A stretch of DNA of 64,000 nucleotides from a virus. Location: IMG/VR virus record IMGVR_UViG_3300025978_000012, positions 1-64,000 of that record; one strand, given 5' to 3'. The notes below the pieces were generated by a model. It was given only the letters and a program-made list of their open reading frames with translations. It was not told where the DNA came from and did not search any database. The first letter of the stretch is position 1; every line of letters starts with the position of its first letter. Positions 17,517 to 27,285 of this stretch are shown piece after piece. The position numbers and the translations under genes are program-made.

Positions 17517-19022
17517 TTATATCATGTTGTAACGGTTCACGTTCGTCGAATCGATACCAATGTTCCTGATTTCTACAAGTACATTCGGTTTATAGTATTT
17601 CGGAACACCATACAGGTTTATAAGACCCTGGCTGAACCGGCCTACTTTGGCCAAATCGGTATTGTGAATCGGGAGCAATTGGCTGAACGCCATTACTCGT
17701 TGTTCCCCTGCGGTCGTTTGGTCAACGATGAACATACGCGCCGTTCCGGGAATGTACGAGTTTTTATCGGTATAAGTAACCGCCGCAAGCGGGTTTGTCG
17801 CCGCCGCTACGGTATCAAGATACCGAAAAGTGCCGCTTCCACCGACTTTTTCAGAATAAATTTCAAAACAAGATGGAAGTTTCGATCCTGAATCAGCCGG
17901 GTTTGGCGTAATCGTTATGAGAATTGATCCTGCCGCCGCAACAACGCTCGTTGATTCAACTGCCGCGCAAGCGATTGACCGGCCATACGCATTTCGAGCC
18001 ACAACGCGATAATTATATTTGACTCCAGAAGGTCGTACAGTTGCCGATGCAAATACAGACCCCGAAGTGCCAGCCTGATTGGTAAGGGCAATGGACGGAA
18101 CAGAGGGTGCCTTATCGGATGTTGCACCTTCAATCCATGTTGAGGTTGTATTCTGAAAATACTGTGGAACAACTTTTGCCTCATACGCCATTCCCAGAAG
18201 TTTATCCATCCGAGGTATCATGAGGCCATAGTTAGTCATAATCCCGGATATTTTTCCACCAATGGTAATACCATTTTTACCCATTTCAACGATTTTACGA
18301 TCGCCACTTGATGCAGCTTGACTTTCAATAATCGTTGATAGGTTCTGGACGCCAGAAGGAGAAACATACAAACGGCAATTATCAACATGACCATTGGCTT
18401 CAGTAATAAGTTGGCCCATGAGGTTAAACGTATTCATGGAAACACTTGCGCCTCTCATGTCCTGTATTTGGTCCGAAGATTGTCCGGATATCGTTTTTGA
18501 TAGTCCATCAATCGATTTTGGTATCCATGTGCTATTTCCAGCATAAAGTGCGATATCAAGATTTCTAAGAAGTCTGTTCATTGCAGCCCTTTGGGACCGT
18601 GTACGTTCATCGATTATCGTCTGAGTTGCTTCAGCAACGTCGCCCACCGTCCATCCTTCAGACATAAATTTAACGACAGCAATTTGTTTCAGGATATCAG
18701 GATCGCGAAATTCCGGGTTTTCAATCTGACCCACGAAACCGCCATCATTGATACCAAGTCCGATTTGCTGATCGTATTCTTCGACCGTCGAAAAGGCTTT
18801 AATTTTGTTAATGTCTTGCCACAGCGTAAAATCCGTGGCGTTCAAGGTTAGGTCTGCAAGCATCCCTTCAAGGGACTGTTTGGTCAGTGACCCCCCTGCC
18901 GTATTGTACATATCATCGACGCTACCCGGAGCAAGTAAGGCTTTTGCCAATTGTTCCAGTTGTTGCGCCGAGCTGATCCCCATTTCGGTATCAGCCAATG
19001 AGAGAATTTCTTGTTCGTTCAT
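17517..19022 (-). CDS. Major capsid protein with inserted Ig/FnIII-like domain
   Basis: A 501-residue protein in the protease-scaffold-capsid order. Residues 25-53 form an N-terminal region probably removed at maturation. The central part has HK97-fold-like features (WTVGDVAEATQTIIDERTRSQ, MNRLLRNLDIALYAG, VSPSGVQNLSTIIES). Residues about 310-425 look like an inserted FnIII/Ig domain (VKYNYRVVARNAYGRS, FEIYSEKVGGSGTFRYLDT). The C-terminus returns to the capsid fold. Coding GC is higher than for its neighbours, as usual for an abundant protein. The N-terminal motif ALLAPGSVDDMYN recurs in the protease. Confidence 0.85.
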   Translation of the reverse strand: MNEQEILSLADTEMGISSAQQLEQLAKALLAPGSVDDMYNTAGGSLTKQSLEGMLADLTLNATDFTLWQDINKIKAFSTVEEYDQQIGLGINDGGFVGQIENPEFRDPDILKQIAVVKFMSEGWTVGDVAEATQTIIDERTRSQRAAMNRLLRNLDIALYAGNSTWIPKSIDGLSKTISGQSSDQIQDMRGASVSMNTFNLMGQLITEANGHVDNCRLYVSPSGVQNLSTIIESQAASSGDRKIVEMGKNGITIGGKISGIMTNYGLMIPRMDKLLGMAYEAKVVPQYFQNTTSTWIEGATSDKAPSVPSIALTNQAGTSGSVFASATVRPSGVKYNYRVVARNAYGRSIACAAVESTSVVAAAGSILITITPNPADSGSKLPSCFEIYSEKVGGSGTFRYLDTVAAATNPLAAVTYTDKNSYIPGTARMFIVDQTTAGEQRVMAFSQLLPIHNTDLAKVGRFSQGLINLYGVPKYYKPNVLVEIRNIGIDSTNVNRYNMI

Positions 19023-19023
19023 A

Positions 19024-19821
19024 TTACTTCGCCTCCTTCTGAAGCAGATCGGCTACAAATTTCTTTTGTGCGGGGTTAAGTTTGTTTACATCCTGTCCGT
19101 GAGCCTCAAACGCCGAAATGACCAGGCCAGCATCTTTGTTTCCTGACTGTGTCGCTTTCATAAGCACTTCATATACGGCTTTCCGCGCTTCAGGTGCAAT
19201 TTGAATAACACCAGCCTTTGCCATCGGAGCAACAATGCCTTTCCGCCCTTGCGGAGTAGACATAAAATCACCGAGACATTTTGCCTGTTCAACCTGAACT
19301 TTTGCGGCCTTTTGCATTAAATCATAAGATTGTTCATGAAGGGCCGCAACGGTTTCAATTCGACTAGATAACATTTTAATAGCTTTTGCCATCGTTTCAG
19401 CAAATTCATTTTGTGTTTCCAGATACGGCTTAAGATCGACCATTTCAACAATCGACCCATCGGCGTCTGGATCAATGTCGTCGGCGGCTTTTTTCATTTC
19501 TTCTTTTGTTTCATCAACTTCTTTCATCATTTTTCCGCAAGTCGCCTTGTTTTCTTTCATATAGCGTTTCATGTGCTTTTTCATGTACTCTTCGCTATAC
19601 CCTTTTTTTCCTTCGTCTTCGTCTTCTTCCTCTTCTTTTTCATTTGATTCATTGGCGTCTTTCCCCTCCTTGGCTTTAAATAGCGAATCCATTTGTTCAC
19701 CGTTAATAGCCTTTTCAAGAGCTTGGAGGGAATTATCGTCACTATCCTCAAAAGAAGCGACTATTTCATCCGCTACTTCCGGGGAAATTCCTTTTTGTAA
19801 CAGTTCATCTTTTGTTAACAT
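19024..19821 (-). CDS. Capsid scaffolding protein
   Basis: A 265-residue protein between protease and capsid genes. It contains a very acidic stretch (NEKEEEEDEDEGKK, about residues 60-73), Met/Lys-rich coiled-coil helices (YMKKHMKRYMKEN; MMKEVDETKEEMKKAADD) and a helical C-terminus. These are standard for scaffolding proteins that are degraded by the prohead protease before DNA packaging. Ribosome site AGGAG precedes ATG 19821. Confidence 0.75.
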   Translation of the reverse strand: MLTKDELLQKGISPEVADEIVASFEDSDDNSLQALEKAINGEQMDSLFKAKEGKDANESNEKEEEEDEDEGKKGYSEEYMKKHMKRYMKENKATCGKMMKEVDETKEEMKKAADDIDPDADGSIVEMVDLKPYLETQNEFAETMAKAIKMLSSRIETVAALHEQSYDLMQKAAKVQVEQAKCLGDFMSTPQGRKGIVAPMAKAGVIQIAPEARKAVYEVLMKATQSGNKDAGLVISAFEAHGQDVNKLNPAQKKFVADLLQKEAK

Positions 19822-19895
19822 GTTACGATTGCTCCTTGTTAAATTTAAAAATATTTGTTAATAAATAGTTTTAATATTTATTTCAAATTTTTTAC

Positions 19896-20783
19896 TTAGT
19901 TAATGCTTCTATTCATCTTTATAAATTTATCAATCAACATAAATGATTTATTACCAAATTCTTTTTTGTTTTTCTTTTCAAAATGTTTTAGATATTCAGC
20001 TTTCCGTAACGGAATTTTTTTATTTTTTATTCCAATAATAGTATGTATTAAATCAAGACCTTCGTTTTCATCAAATAAAAGTTTAACTGGTTTTTTTTCA
20101 ATGTCTTGTTTCGTTATGACGCCACCACTCGAACCATTATACATATCTGAAACATTTGAAGGAGCCATAAGTGCTTTCGTTAAAACTTCTTCGTGTTCGA
20201 TTATTGAACTATTGCGAGAAAAAATATTGAGGTCGTCAAATTCACAAAGAATATCATTTGCTTTTTGTAAAAGACGAACATTCATTCCGGGTTCACGGTT
20301 TATAACGGAATTTGCAGGCGCGATTGCAAGATGGTCCCATTTTATTTTAGGAATAACTTTATGTTTTTTACCGAGACTGTCTGCGACTTCAAGCACCATT
20401 TTGCTCCCGCCAATACTCGCACTATAAACAGGTTGCTCCGCCTCTAAATGAGGAAGCATGGTTTGAACGATGGGGTGACTTTTGGTTAATTGGGCTGTAA
20501 CGACTGGCTTTCCGTCTTGCCAACGAAAAGCGATAGGTTTTCCAAGAAGATTTGAATTTTTTTCTTCTTTGGTAAGAATTGGGTTCTTACTTTCGTGCCA
20601 AAATTCAACAACTCCAATATCAAGAAAATTTTTAACAGTTTCTTTGTTGAATGCTTCTTTTAGGACCAATTCATCGTCAGAATCAGGCGTCAAGTGATTT
20701 GCCACAATATCAACAGTAATGATTTTATCATTACTTGCTTTATTTAATGTTGATATAGAAAATCCATTAATCTGGAAAAGCAT
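19896..20783 (-). CDS. Prohead maturation protease
   Basis: A 295-residue protein. The protease domain (1-165) shows the expected His (FWHES, His63) and Ser (VYSASIGG, Ser121 or Ser123) of herpesvirus-assemblin-like phage proteases. The following WDHLAIAPAN strand is typical of phage prohead proteases. The C-terminal extension (200-231) contains ALMAPSNVSDMYN...GGVITKQDIE, clearly related to the N-terminus of the capsid protein, and may anchor the protease inside the prohead. It is first in the capsid operon, behind a near-consensus promoter. Confidence 0.85.
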   Translation of the reverse strand: MLFQINGFSISTLNKASNDKIITVDIVANHLTPDSDDELVLKEAFNKETVKNFLDIGVVEFWHESKNPILTKEEKNSNLLGKPIAFRWQDGKPVVTAQLTKSHPIVQTMLPHLEAEQPVYSASIGGSKMVLEVADSLGKKHKVIPKIKWDHLAIAPANSVINREPGMNVRLLQKANDILCEFDDLNIFSRNSSIIEHEEVLTKALMAPSNVSDMYNGSSGGVITKQDIEKKPVKLLFDENEGLDLIHTIIGIKNKKIPLRKAEYLKHFEKKNKKEFGNKSFMLIDKFIKMNRSIN

Positions 20784-20851
20784 GTTTCGTTCCGTATCAT
20801 TTGTTCAACATGTTTTCCTTAATAGGTAGGATTATTTTATTTTATTATCGC

Positions 20852-20880
20852 AATATAAACTATAGATTATCTGTTGTCAA
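20852..20880 (-). promoter_or_regulatory. Strong promoter of the capsid operon
   Basis: Minus-strand TTGACA (20880-20875), 17-base spacer, TATATT (20857-20852), about 70 bases upstream of the protease start. The same hexamers and spacing occur at 57185, 59076, 63260 and 29666. Confidence 0.8.
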
Positions 20881-21062
20881 CAATTATTTGAAATCATTGT
20901 TCGGCACTGGCGGCATTTCATTTCTTCTTTTCCAGTTATTTTGTTTCGATGTAAAAGGGTTATTTTTCGATAAAGAATTTCTTTTTCATTTTCGATTGAT
21001 AATACTGTATTACAATTGGGACATTTGTGTTTGATTCCATTTTCTATTAAAATTTCTTTCAT
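20877..21062 (-). CDS. Small zinc-ribbon protein (Com-like)
   Basis: A 61-residue protein with two CxxC pairs, CPNC near residue 14 and CRQC near residue 50. It resembles the short zinc-ribbon Com regulators of Mu-like phages in size and Cys spacing, but no specific RNA target is visible. It lies two bases from the 1322-residue gene's stop, and its end overlaps the capsid promoter. The function call is tentative. Confidence 0.5.
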   Translation of the reverse strand: MKEILIENGIKHKCPNCNTVLSIENEKEILYRKITLLHRNKITGKEEMKCRQCRTMISNNC

Positions 21063-21064
21063 TA

Positions 21065-24000
21065 TTATTTGTCCTTTTTAGAGTTATCTTTTTCCCTTGT
21101 GGGATTAGAGATATTTTTATTTTTAATATTTTCTTTTTTCTTTTCGGATAGGGATTCGCCTGTCTTTTCAATCGCTTCTCCGGTTACGGGAACAGTCTCT
21201 TTTGCTGACAGTGCATTCGCTAGAATGTCAGCTACTTTTTTTAAGGCATCCCTCATTATTCCACGTTTTCCGCTAGAATCAGATTTTTTTTGTTGATCCG
21301 GTTTTTTTTTGTCTGTTTTCTTTTCATCTGTGTTTTTATTAGATTTTGGTTTCTTTCCTTCTTTTACCGGTTCCCATTTTCCCGGACCGACTTTTCGCCA
21401 TTTGCTGCCATCGGAATATGTATGCACCGCACCGACTTCTGCTTTTTTGGCTTTTTGGAGTTCGGAGAAAAGTAAGTAAGCGGCTTTGTACATTTTTTGT
21501 TGAGAAGTTCCATTTTTTCTTATTAATTCATTTGGTTTTATTAAATTAAAAATTGACTTTTTGAGAGGGGATTTCTTTTCTTCGTTATTATGTTTATCCA
21601 ATTCTTTTGACATTTTTTCTTTTATGGCATCAAAATCATCGGCATTACTTATTGTTCCTTCGAAATTAGAAACAATTGTTTTTGACGGAATATGTTTAAT
21701 TGAAAATTTAACCTCTCCGGTATTTCCATCAACACTAGAAATTAACGCATATTGATTTGTATTGGAAGCGTTACGGCCAACAGAATTTATATGATTTTTA
21801 AATTCTTCTATTTTCGGATTTAATTTACTTAATGCTATTTTTTTATTCTTATGTAACGTAATTTCGCTTTTGTCTGGTTGTTTTTTTGACATTATTTCTC
21901 TTGCTTCCGAATGATCTAACCCAAGCAATTCTTTCATGGAATATTTTACACCAGAGGAACTTGTGACTGAAAATTCACTTTTTTTAGCTATTCGGGGATT
22001 GCCGTTCGGATTTCCGAGTGGTATTTCATCACCTACTTTCAATTTATTCCAATATTCGACTTTGGCTTCTTTTATTTTTTCTTTTTTATTAAGAGTTGAT
22101 TCTTCTTTTTTCTTATTTTCTTCTTTTTTGATTTTGTCAATTCCAAGCAATGATTCGATATCATTTGTTTTTTCCTTTATCCATAAATCAAAATTATCCT
22201 GAGACCGATCAAGCCCCCTTCCCCTGAAATCCGCCTGCTTTTTGTTAAAATTACTTCTACCGGCTACTGCCGAAGAAAACATTGAAGATGCAGATTTCCA
22301 TATTTTTTCTCTTTCAGATAAATATTCTTTTTGAAAATTTTCTATTATTCCTTCAAGCTTTGTTTCATCAATATCAGGAATATATTTTTTTATATTTTCT
22401 TTAATTTCCTTAGTTACATCTTCAAAATATTTCTTTTCCACTTTTGCTGTATTTGATGGAGACAAATGAACGCTACTATATGCAGATTCTACTCTTTTGG
22501 ATGGGAATTCCACAATTGATTCTTTATTTGTTTCATCTCCATGATGTTTTTTTGAATCAGGATATTCGTAAAGCCAATCACCGCCTCTTCCTTTCCATCT
22601 TTTAATATATTTATGTCCTGGATGTTCCCCAAAATATGCTTTTTGTAATATTTCTTCGTCTTTTATGTACTTGTGCGGACCCGGCCTATCGGCCTTTTGT
22701 ATTTTATTATAGATAGCTTTTTGTAAAATATCTGATGATTTCAATAATTCATTAGCATCCAATAATTTTTGAAAATAATCTTTTACATCTCCTTCAAATT
22801 TTATTCTATATCCAATAGCCCCTGCCCCCCCTGTTCTTATATTATTTTTTGACCAATTATCTCCATCCATCCCATTATTTTCAACATTCCAAATATATTC
22901 TTTATTGTCATCAATTAATAAATACGATCCTCCACCATAAATATTCATTGTATCAAAATATACTGTTCCTTTAAGATTTATTTGTTGTTCTGATTTAAAA
23001 TATTCCCCTTTGTCTTGAATTAATTTTTCAATTTTTTCTTTTGCTTGATTAAAATTATTTTTTATTTCATTTTCTTTTTTAATTTTTTCTTGTTTTTCAT
23101 TATATTGTTTTATTTCATCTTCTGTTGCTTTGCGATAATAATAGTACGATCCCCATTCACCTTCATGGCCTAATGTTTCAAAATATATAGACGGCATATT
23201 TTCGTCAATTTTAAATGATTTTCCTTGTTTTTCATACACAATAATTGAATTTCCACTTTTTATAGGAATATTCAATTGTGGAGATTTTGAATCTGGAAAT
23301 ATAGATTTTCCTCGTCCTTCTTCTTTGTTTTTATTTTCTTGTTCTTGTTTTTTTTCTTTTATAGAATCTAAAATTTTATTTAATTTTTCTTTTTTTTCTG
23401 GATAATTTTCAATTCCTAAAATCTTTAATGTTTGCAATCCTTTTTCATATACATATCCCTTATCTGCGGCTTCTTTCATATATTCAAGATAATTATTTAT
23501 TTTTTCAATATCTTTTTTATTTCTTACTTTAACATGAATTTCTTTTAATTCTTTTAAAAGTTCTTCTACTTTGTTAATTCCTAATTGTTTTAATCTTTCA
23601 ACCCCTTTGTCATATATATATCCTTTGTTTGCAGCTTCTCTTACATATCCCATCCATCTGTCTAGTTCTTTTTTGTTTATTTCTGTGTTTGATTTTTCTT
23701 TTATTTCTTCAATTTCATTATCAGAAATAGGATATATTTGTATTTTTACACCATATTTATTTTCTTCTTTATGTTTTAATGCATTGATTGTAATTTTATC
23801 ACCAGGTTTAAAATTCTTACTTGAATCGTTAATATATAAATCCATTTGAAAAGTTTTACCAGGATTTACGACTTTAAAATATTTTCTACCTTGTGAAATA
23901 ATTTCTAATTCTATCTTTGAAGGTTTTATGTTTTTAAATTGTTCTGGAATATTTTCTGTTTCTTTTTTTTTTACTTTTTCATCTAATTTGTCTTCTTCTT

Positions 24001-25033
24001 CTTTAATTGATTCTTTATTTGTTTCATCTCCATGATGTTTTTTTGAATCAGGATATTCGTAAAGCCAATCACCGCCTTTTCCTTTCCATCTTTTAATATA
24101 TTTATGTCCTGGACGTTCCCCAAAAGATGCTTTTTGTAATATTTCTTCGTCGTCTTCTTCCATATGCTTTTCACCACTTTCGCTATATGCGATAGCGATG
24201 GCTTGTTCACGATTTGTTACTATTTTTCCATCACTTGAATGGAGTGTACCTCTTCCGAATTCATGCATTACGGCATCAAATTTATCTTTGGGGGAAAGTC
24301 CTTTTCTTTTTTTAGCTCCCGCGCCCAATTTATTTGAATGTTTATATATGCTTTCTGAAATAGCCTTTTCCATTTTCTCATTCTTTACAATATTCATTTT
24401 CCCATCTTTGTATTCAAGTGCCATTTTACCATCATTAGAAACAAATTTTTTATGTTCAAAATCCAGTTTTCCACCACGAAAAATAGCACGATGTTCCGAA
24501 CTCATACCTTCAATCGCAATTCTAAATTTTTCATGCAATTTGCTTGGTGTCAACGGACCTTCATCTTTTTCTTTCCCACCCTTCGGGGCTTCGACATAAG
24601 ATTTATTTCCATGCCCTGAAACAGGTTCCCAAACTTTATCGCTAACTTTTTTATATTGCTTTCCGTCTCCCCATGTAGCGGTTGTTCCAATGGGCATTGC
24701 TCTGGCTTTTTCCATTTCATCGTTATTTATTTTAAGAAAAATTTTTTTTCCGTTTTCACTGTACAATTCAATCATTTTCATATTATACGCCTTTTTCATT
24801 AAAATTTCTTTTATTTCAGTAGTATATTTCAAATTTTCATCGATAAGTCCAGCACTTTTTAACTCAAAATAGTATCGTGAATTTTCTTTTAAATGATCTG
24901 CGGCTATTTTAGCCGCCTCTTCTGGTCCCTCGTGATGTTCCATCTCGATTTGTATTCCCATTGCGAATTGAAGTGGATCAAATTTTTTAAATTTTGATTT
25001 ATTTTGTTTTATAAATTCAATAATTTTATTCAT
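21065..25033 (-). CDS. Giant repeat-rich phage protein (1322 residues, DUF6496-like segment)
   Basis: A very large Lys/Glu-rich protein of unknown function upstream of the capsid operon. Visible parts: a WGDGKQYKKVSDKVWEPV module near 110-140 and a similar WRKVGPGKWEPV module near the C-terminus. A segment resembling DUF6496 (VMHEFGRGTLHSSDGKIV...AIAIAYSESGE) lies at about 245-290. Two nearly identical 48-residue blocks with PGHKYIKRW and GDWLYEYPDSKKHHGDETNK sit at about 295-342 and 791-839. Two related ~50-residue helical repeats (EAA(N/D)KGY(I/V)Y(D/E)KG) lie at about 455-550. It could be a polyvalent protein packaged in the capsid and ejected with DNA; this is inference from context. The last ~70 residues are low-complexity Lys/Ser/Glu. 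Confidence 0.6.
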   Translation of the reverse strand: MNKIIEFIKQNKSKFKKFDPLQFAMGIQIEMEHHEGPEEAAKIAADHLKENSRYYFELKSAGLIDENLKYTTEIKEILMKKAYNMKMIELYSENGKKIFLKINNDEMEKARAMPIGTTATWGDGKQYKKVSDKVWEPVSGHGNKSYVEAPKGGKEKDEGPLTPSKLHEKFRIAIEGMSSEHRAIFRGGKLDFEHKKFVSNDGKMALEYKDGKMNIVKNEKMEKAISESIYKHSNKLGAGAKKRKGLSPKDKFDAVMHEFGRGTLHSSDGKIVTNREQAIAIAYSESGEKHMEEDDEEILQKASFGERPGHKYIKRWKGKGGDWLYEYPDSKKHHGDETNKESIKEEEDKLDEKVKKKETENIPEQFKNIKPSKIELEIISQGRKYFKVVNPGKTFQMDLYINDSSKNFKPGDKITINALKHKEENKYGVKIQIYPISDNEIEEIKEKSNTEINKKELDRWMGYVREAANKGYIYDKGVERLKQLGINKVEELLKELKEIHVKVRNKKDIEKINNYLEYMKEAADKGYVYEKGLQTLKILGIENYPEKKEKLNKILDSIKEKKQEQENKNKEEGRGKSIFPDSKSPQLNIPIKSGNSIIVYEKQGKSFKIDENMPSIYFETLGHEGEWGSYYYYRKATEDEIKQYNEKQEKIKKENEIKNNFNQAKEKIEKLIQDKGEYFKSEQQINLKGTVYFDTMNIYGGGSYLLIDDNKEYIWNVENNGMDGDNWSKNNIRTGGAGAIGYRIKFEGDVKDYFQKLLDANELLKSSDILQKAIYNKIQKADRPGPHKYIKDEEILQKAYFGEHPGHKYIKRWKGRGGDWLYEYPDSKKHHGDETNKESIVEFPSKRVESAYSSVHLSPSNTAKVEKKYFEDVTKEIKENIKKYIPDIDETKLEGIIENFQKEYLSEREKIWKSASSMFSSAVAGRSNFNKKQADFRGRGLDRSQDNFDLWIKEKTNDIESLLGIDKIKKEENKKKEESTLNKKEKIKEAKVEYWNKLKVGDEIPLGNPNGNPRIAKKSEFSVTSSSGVKYSMKELLGLDHSEAREIMSKKQPDKSEITLHKNKKIALSKLNPKIEEFKNHINSVGRNASNTNQYALISSVDGNTGEVKFSIKHIPSKTIVSNFEGTISNADDFDAIKEKMSKELDKHNNEEKKSPLKKSIFNLIKPNELIRKNGTSQQKMYKAAYLLFSELQKAKKAEVGAVHTYSDGSKWRKVGPGKWEPVKEGKKPKSNKNTDEKKTDKKKPDQQKKSDSSGKRGIMRDALKKVADILANALSAKETVPVTGEAIEKTGESLSEKKKENIKNKNISNPTREKDNSKKDK
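22515..22660 (-). repeat. 146-bp direct repeat, copy A
   Basis: Matches 24006-24151 in the same gene with three substitutions in 146 bases, encoding the PGHKYIKRW...HHGDETNKESI block. Such identity in a fast-drifting AT-rich gene indicates recent duplication or ongoing homogenisation. Confidence 0.92.
24006..24151 (-). repeat. 146-bp direct repeat, copy B
   Basis: Partner of 22515-22660, same orientation, 1,491 bases apart. Recombination between the copies would delete 497 codons exactly in frame. Confidence 0.92.
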
Positions 25034-27273
25034 ATTTTTTTATACTCAAATTGATTTGTTTTAGGATTGAATTTTTTAAAAAATGCTTTTAACATTTGTT
25101 CATTTTCTTTAAAAAATTGCTCCATAAGTGGCATTATTTTTTCTTTAAAAATTTCATCAGAAGGATGATTTTTTTTATCATTCCATTGTTTTAAAATATC
25201 ATCATTTCCACTTTTTATAGCCCAATATTGCTCCATTGCTCTTGCAAAACACTCTGCCGTTCTATTTTGATATTTCGATTTTTGAGGTTTTTCCATATTT
25301 TTACGAAACAAATAAGCTATTTTACCGGCAATATGATTGGGGTCATCGCTAATGTAATGTCTTTTTGATTTGTTTCCCATATAATAATCCATAAAATGTC
25401 CCCATTCATGGGATAATATAAATCCTGTTCCTTTTTCACCTGATTCTGTTATTCCTATTGCGTGATAATATGGGAAAAACAAACCACATGCTTTCCGAGC
25501 GTGCATCATTTTTGTACCTGCATGACTTATTTTTAATCCGAAGTTTTTAGCCATTGATGATCTATCTCCAAAAATTTCATAAACTAAATCAATAGCGTTT
25601 TTAATTTCTTTTATTTCTTCTTTTTTTATTTCAGCACCATTTTGACGTTTTACTTTTACTCCATATTTTTCAAGCAAGTCGTTTTTAGTGCCTTTGTCGC
25701 CGTATGAAGTTTCTTCTCCTTTTGCATGAGCGTTATAAAATTCTTCAAGTTGAATCTCCATATCTTCTGTCTTTTGACGTAAATCTTCTCGTAATTTTTT
25801 GTACTCATTCCACATGGATAATGAATAATTTATTTTTTTTTCATTAAAGTCATTCATGAAATTTTGTTGAGCATATGACATTTTGTTTTCCGGCATTACC
25901 ATAACGCGGCTTTTCATTCTTTTTCTCAAATATTCATCGTCGTATCTTCCGGGAGATTCACTTTTTATTTTTTCTATTCTTTTATTTATTTCTTCTTTTC
26001 TTTTTTCTTTTATTATTTTAAGCCAATAATCTTGTGTTGCAGCGAGTACATCCCTCGTTACAATTGCATAATTATTCTCACCTTGTATTTCTTGACTTGT
26101 CCCGCGAATATGTTCTCTTGAAGTTTGTATCAAATATTTATTTTCTTCAAGTTTAACAAATAAAAGAATATTCCCATTATATTTAAACCAATTTTCATCC
26201 ACAACCGGGATATAGGAAGGCTTTATCGTATCCATTATTTTCTTTTCAGAAATTAAATAAATATCTTTTGAGGCAACGGCGGTATAATCCAATGCCGAAA
26301 CTTCTGAAGGATTACCACCTTTATAAAATGGAATTGTAATTTTCGATTCAATAGGTTTAAAATCAACTATTGGAATACTTATGTTTTCTTCATTTACAGG
26401 TTCAGCACCCATTATTTCACGTTCTTTCTCAAGGCGAGTTTCAGGGGTAACTTCAGTAATTATTTTTGCTATTTTTATATCTTTTTTATTTTTAATTTCT
26501 GATTCTTCTTTTTTTTGTTCTGGTTGTTTTTCAGGCATTGATTCAAAATTGTTGGGTGCTTTTTCTGTTCCTTTTTGTTTCTGTTTGTTATTTTGAATAC
26601 TCCCTCCATACAACTCATTTATAATTTTCATTACTCCGATTTTAAAAGTTGATTTTTTTACTTCGTTGCCAGTAGACGGAGTTGTTTTTTTCTTCTTTTT
26701 GCCATCACTAGGCTTTTTTTCTGCTGTTTCTTTTTTACCGGAGAATACCAATTGCCACTTGGCTTGATTTTTGAAATATTCATCAATATGCTGTTTCCAA
26801 CCGTCCCATGTGAGATTGAATTTTTTATCAAGTTGTTGTTCTTTATAATCTTCTGCAATTTTTTTATTTACTTCTTTTGATTCTTTAAACCCAAATAAAT
26901 TAGCGATAATGTCAATCCAAGACGCTTTTGATTGTTGGTGTCCTTTCGGATCAAAATAAAAATAATCCCAACCTTTACCGGATTTTTTAGGGACGCGTTT
27001 GATGTACTTGTGGCCGGGGCGGGGGGAACCGGAGGCTTTGGTCATACCACCTTTTCCATCAGATTTTCTATTTATATATTTATGCCCAGGTCTCGGACCA
27101 ATCGCCTTATTTAATTCAACCAATCCAAAATTTTTAAAATAATATTCAGGATCAGATTGAAGTCGTTTTATGGCGGTTATTGAAGCTTGTTTTGAATCGA
27201 AAGTTTTTTGTAATTCAATTTCTATTGCATCACGTAATAGTTGCGGAGAGTAAGAAAGTTTAGAAAAGTCCAT
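25030..27273 (-). CDS. Polyvalent protein with RPGHKYI repeats and LPD1-like zincin domain
   Basis: A 747-residue protein. Residues about 60-110 contain two PRPGHKYI modules like those in the next gene, then a low-complexity Lys-rich linker. A large middle domain follows. Residues about 580-700 match the LPD1 type of phage polyvalent proteins: MAKNFGLKISHAGTKMMHARK, then SHEWGHFMDYYMG with a zincin HExxH near residue 622, then a TAECFARAMEQY helix offering a third acidic ligand. LPD1 modules occur in proteins delivered by phages or conjugative elements. The stop overlaps the next start by four bases (ATGA). Confidence 0.7.
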   Translation of the reverse strand: MDFSKLSYSPQLLRDAIEIELQKTFDSKQASITAIKRLQSDPEYYFKNFGLVELNKAIGPRPGHKYINRKSDGKGGMTKASGSPRPGHKYIKRVPKKSGKGWDYFYFDPKGHQQSKASWIDIIANLFGFKESKEVNKKIAEDYKEQQLDKKFNLTWDGWKQHIDEYFKNQAKWQLVFSGKKETAEKKPSDGKKKKKTTPSTGNEVKKSTFKIGVMKIINELYGGSIQNNKQKQKGTEKAPNNFESMPEKQPEQKKEESEIKNKKDIKIAKIITEVTPETRLEKEREIMGAEPVNEENISIPIVDFKPIESKITIPFYKGGNPSEVSALDYTAVASKDIYLISEKKIMDTIKPSYIPVVDENWFKYNGNILLFVKLEENKYLIQTSREHIRGTSQEIQGENNYAIVTRDVLAATQDYWLKIIKEKRKEEINKRIEKIKSESPGRYDDEYLRKRMKSRVMVMPENKMSYAQQNFMNDFNEKKINYSLSMWNEYKKLREDLRQKTEDMEIQLEEFYNAHAKGEETSYGDKGTKNDLLEKYGVKVKRQNGAEIKKEEIKEIKNAIDLVYEIFGDRSSMAKNFGLKISHAGTKMMHARKACGLFFPYYHAIGITESGEKGTGFILSHEWGHFMDYYMGNKSKRHYISDDPNHIAGKIAYLFRKNMEKPQKSKYQNRTAECFARAMEQYWAIKSGNDDILKQWNDKKNHPSDEIFKEKIMPLMEQFFKENEQMLKAFFKKFNPKTNQFEYKKI

Positions 27274-27285
27274 TATATAAATCCT

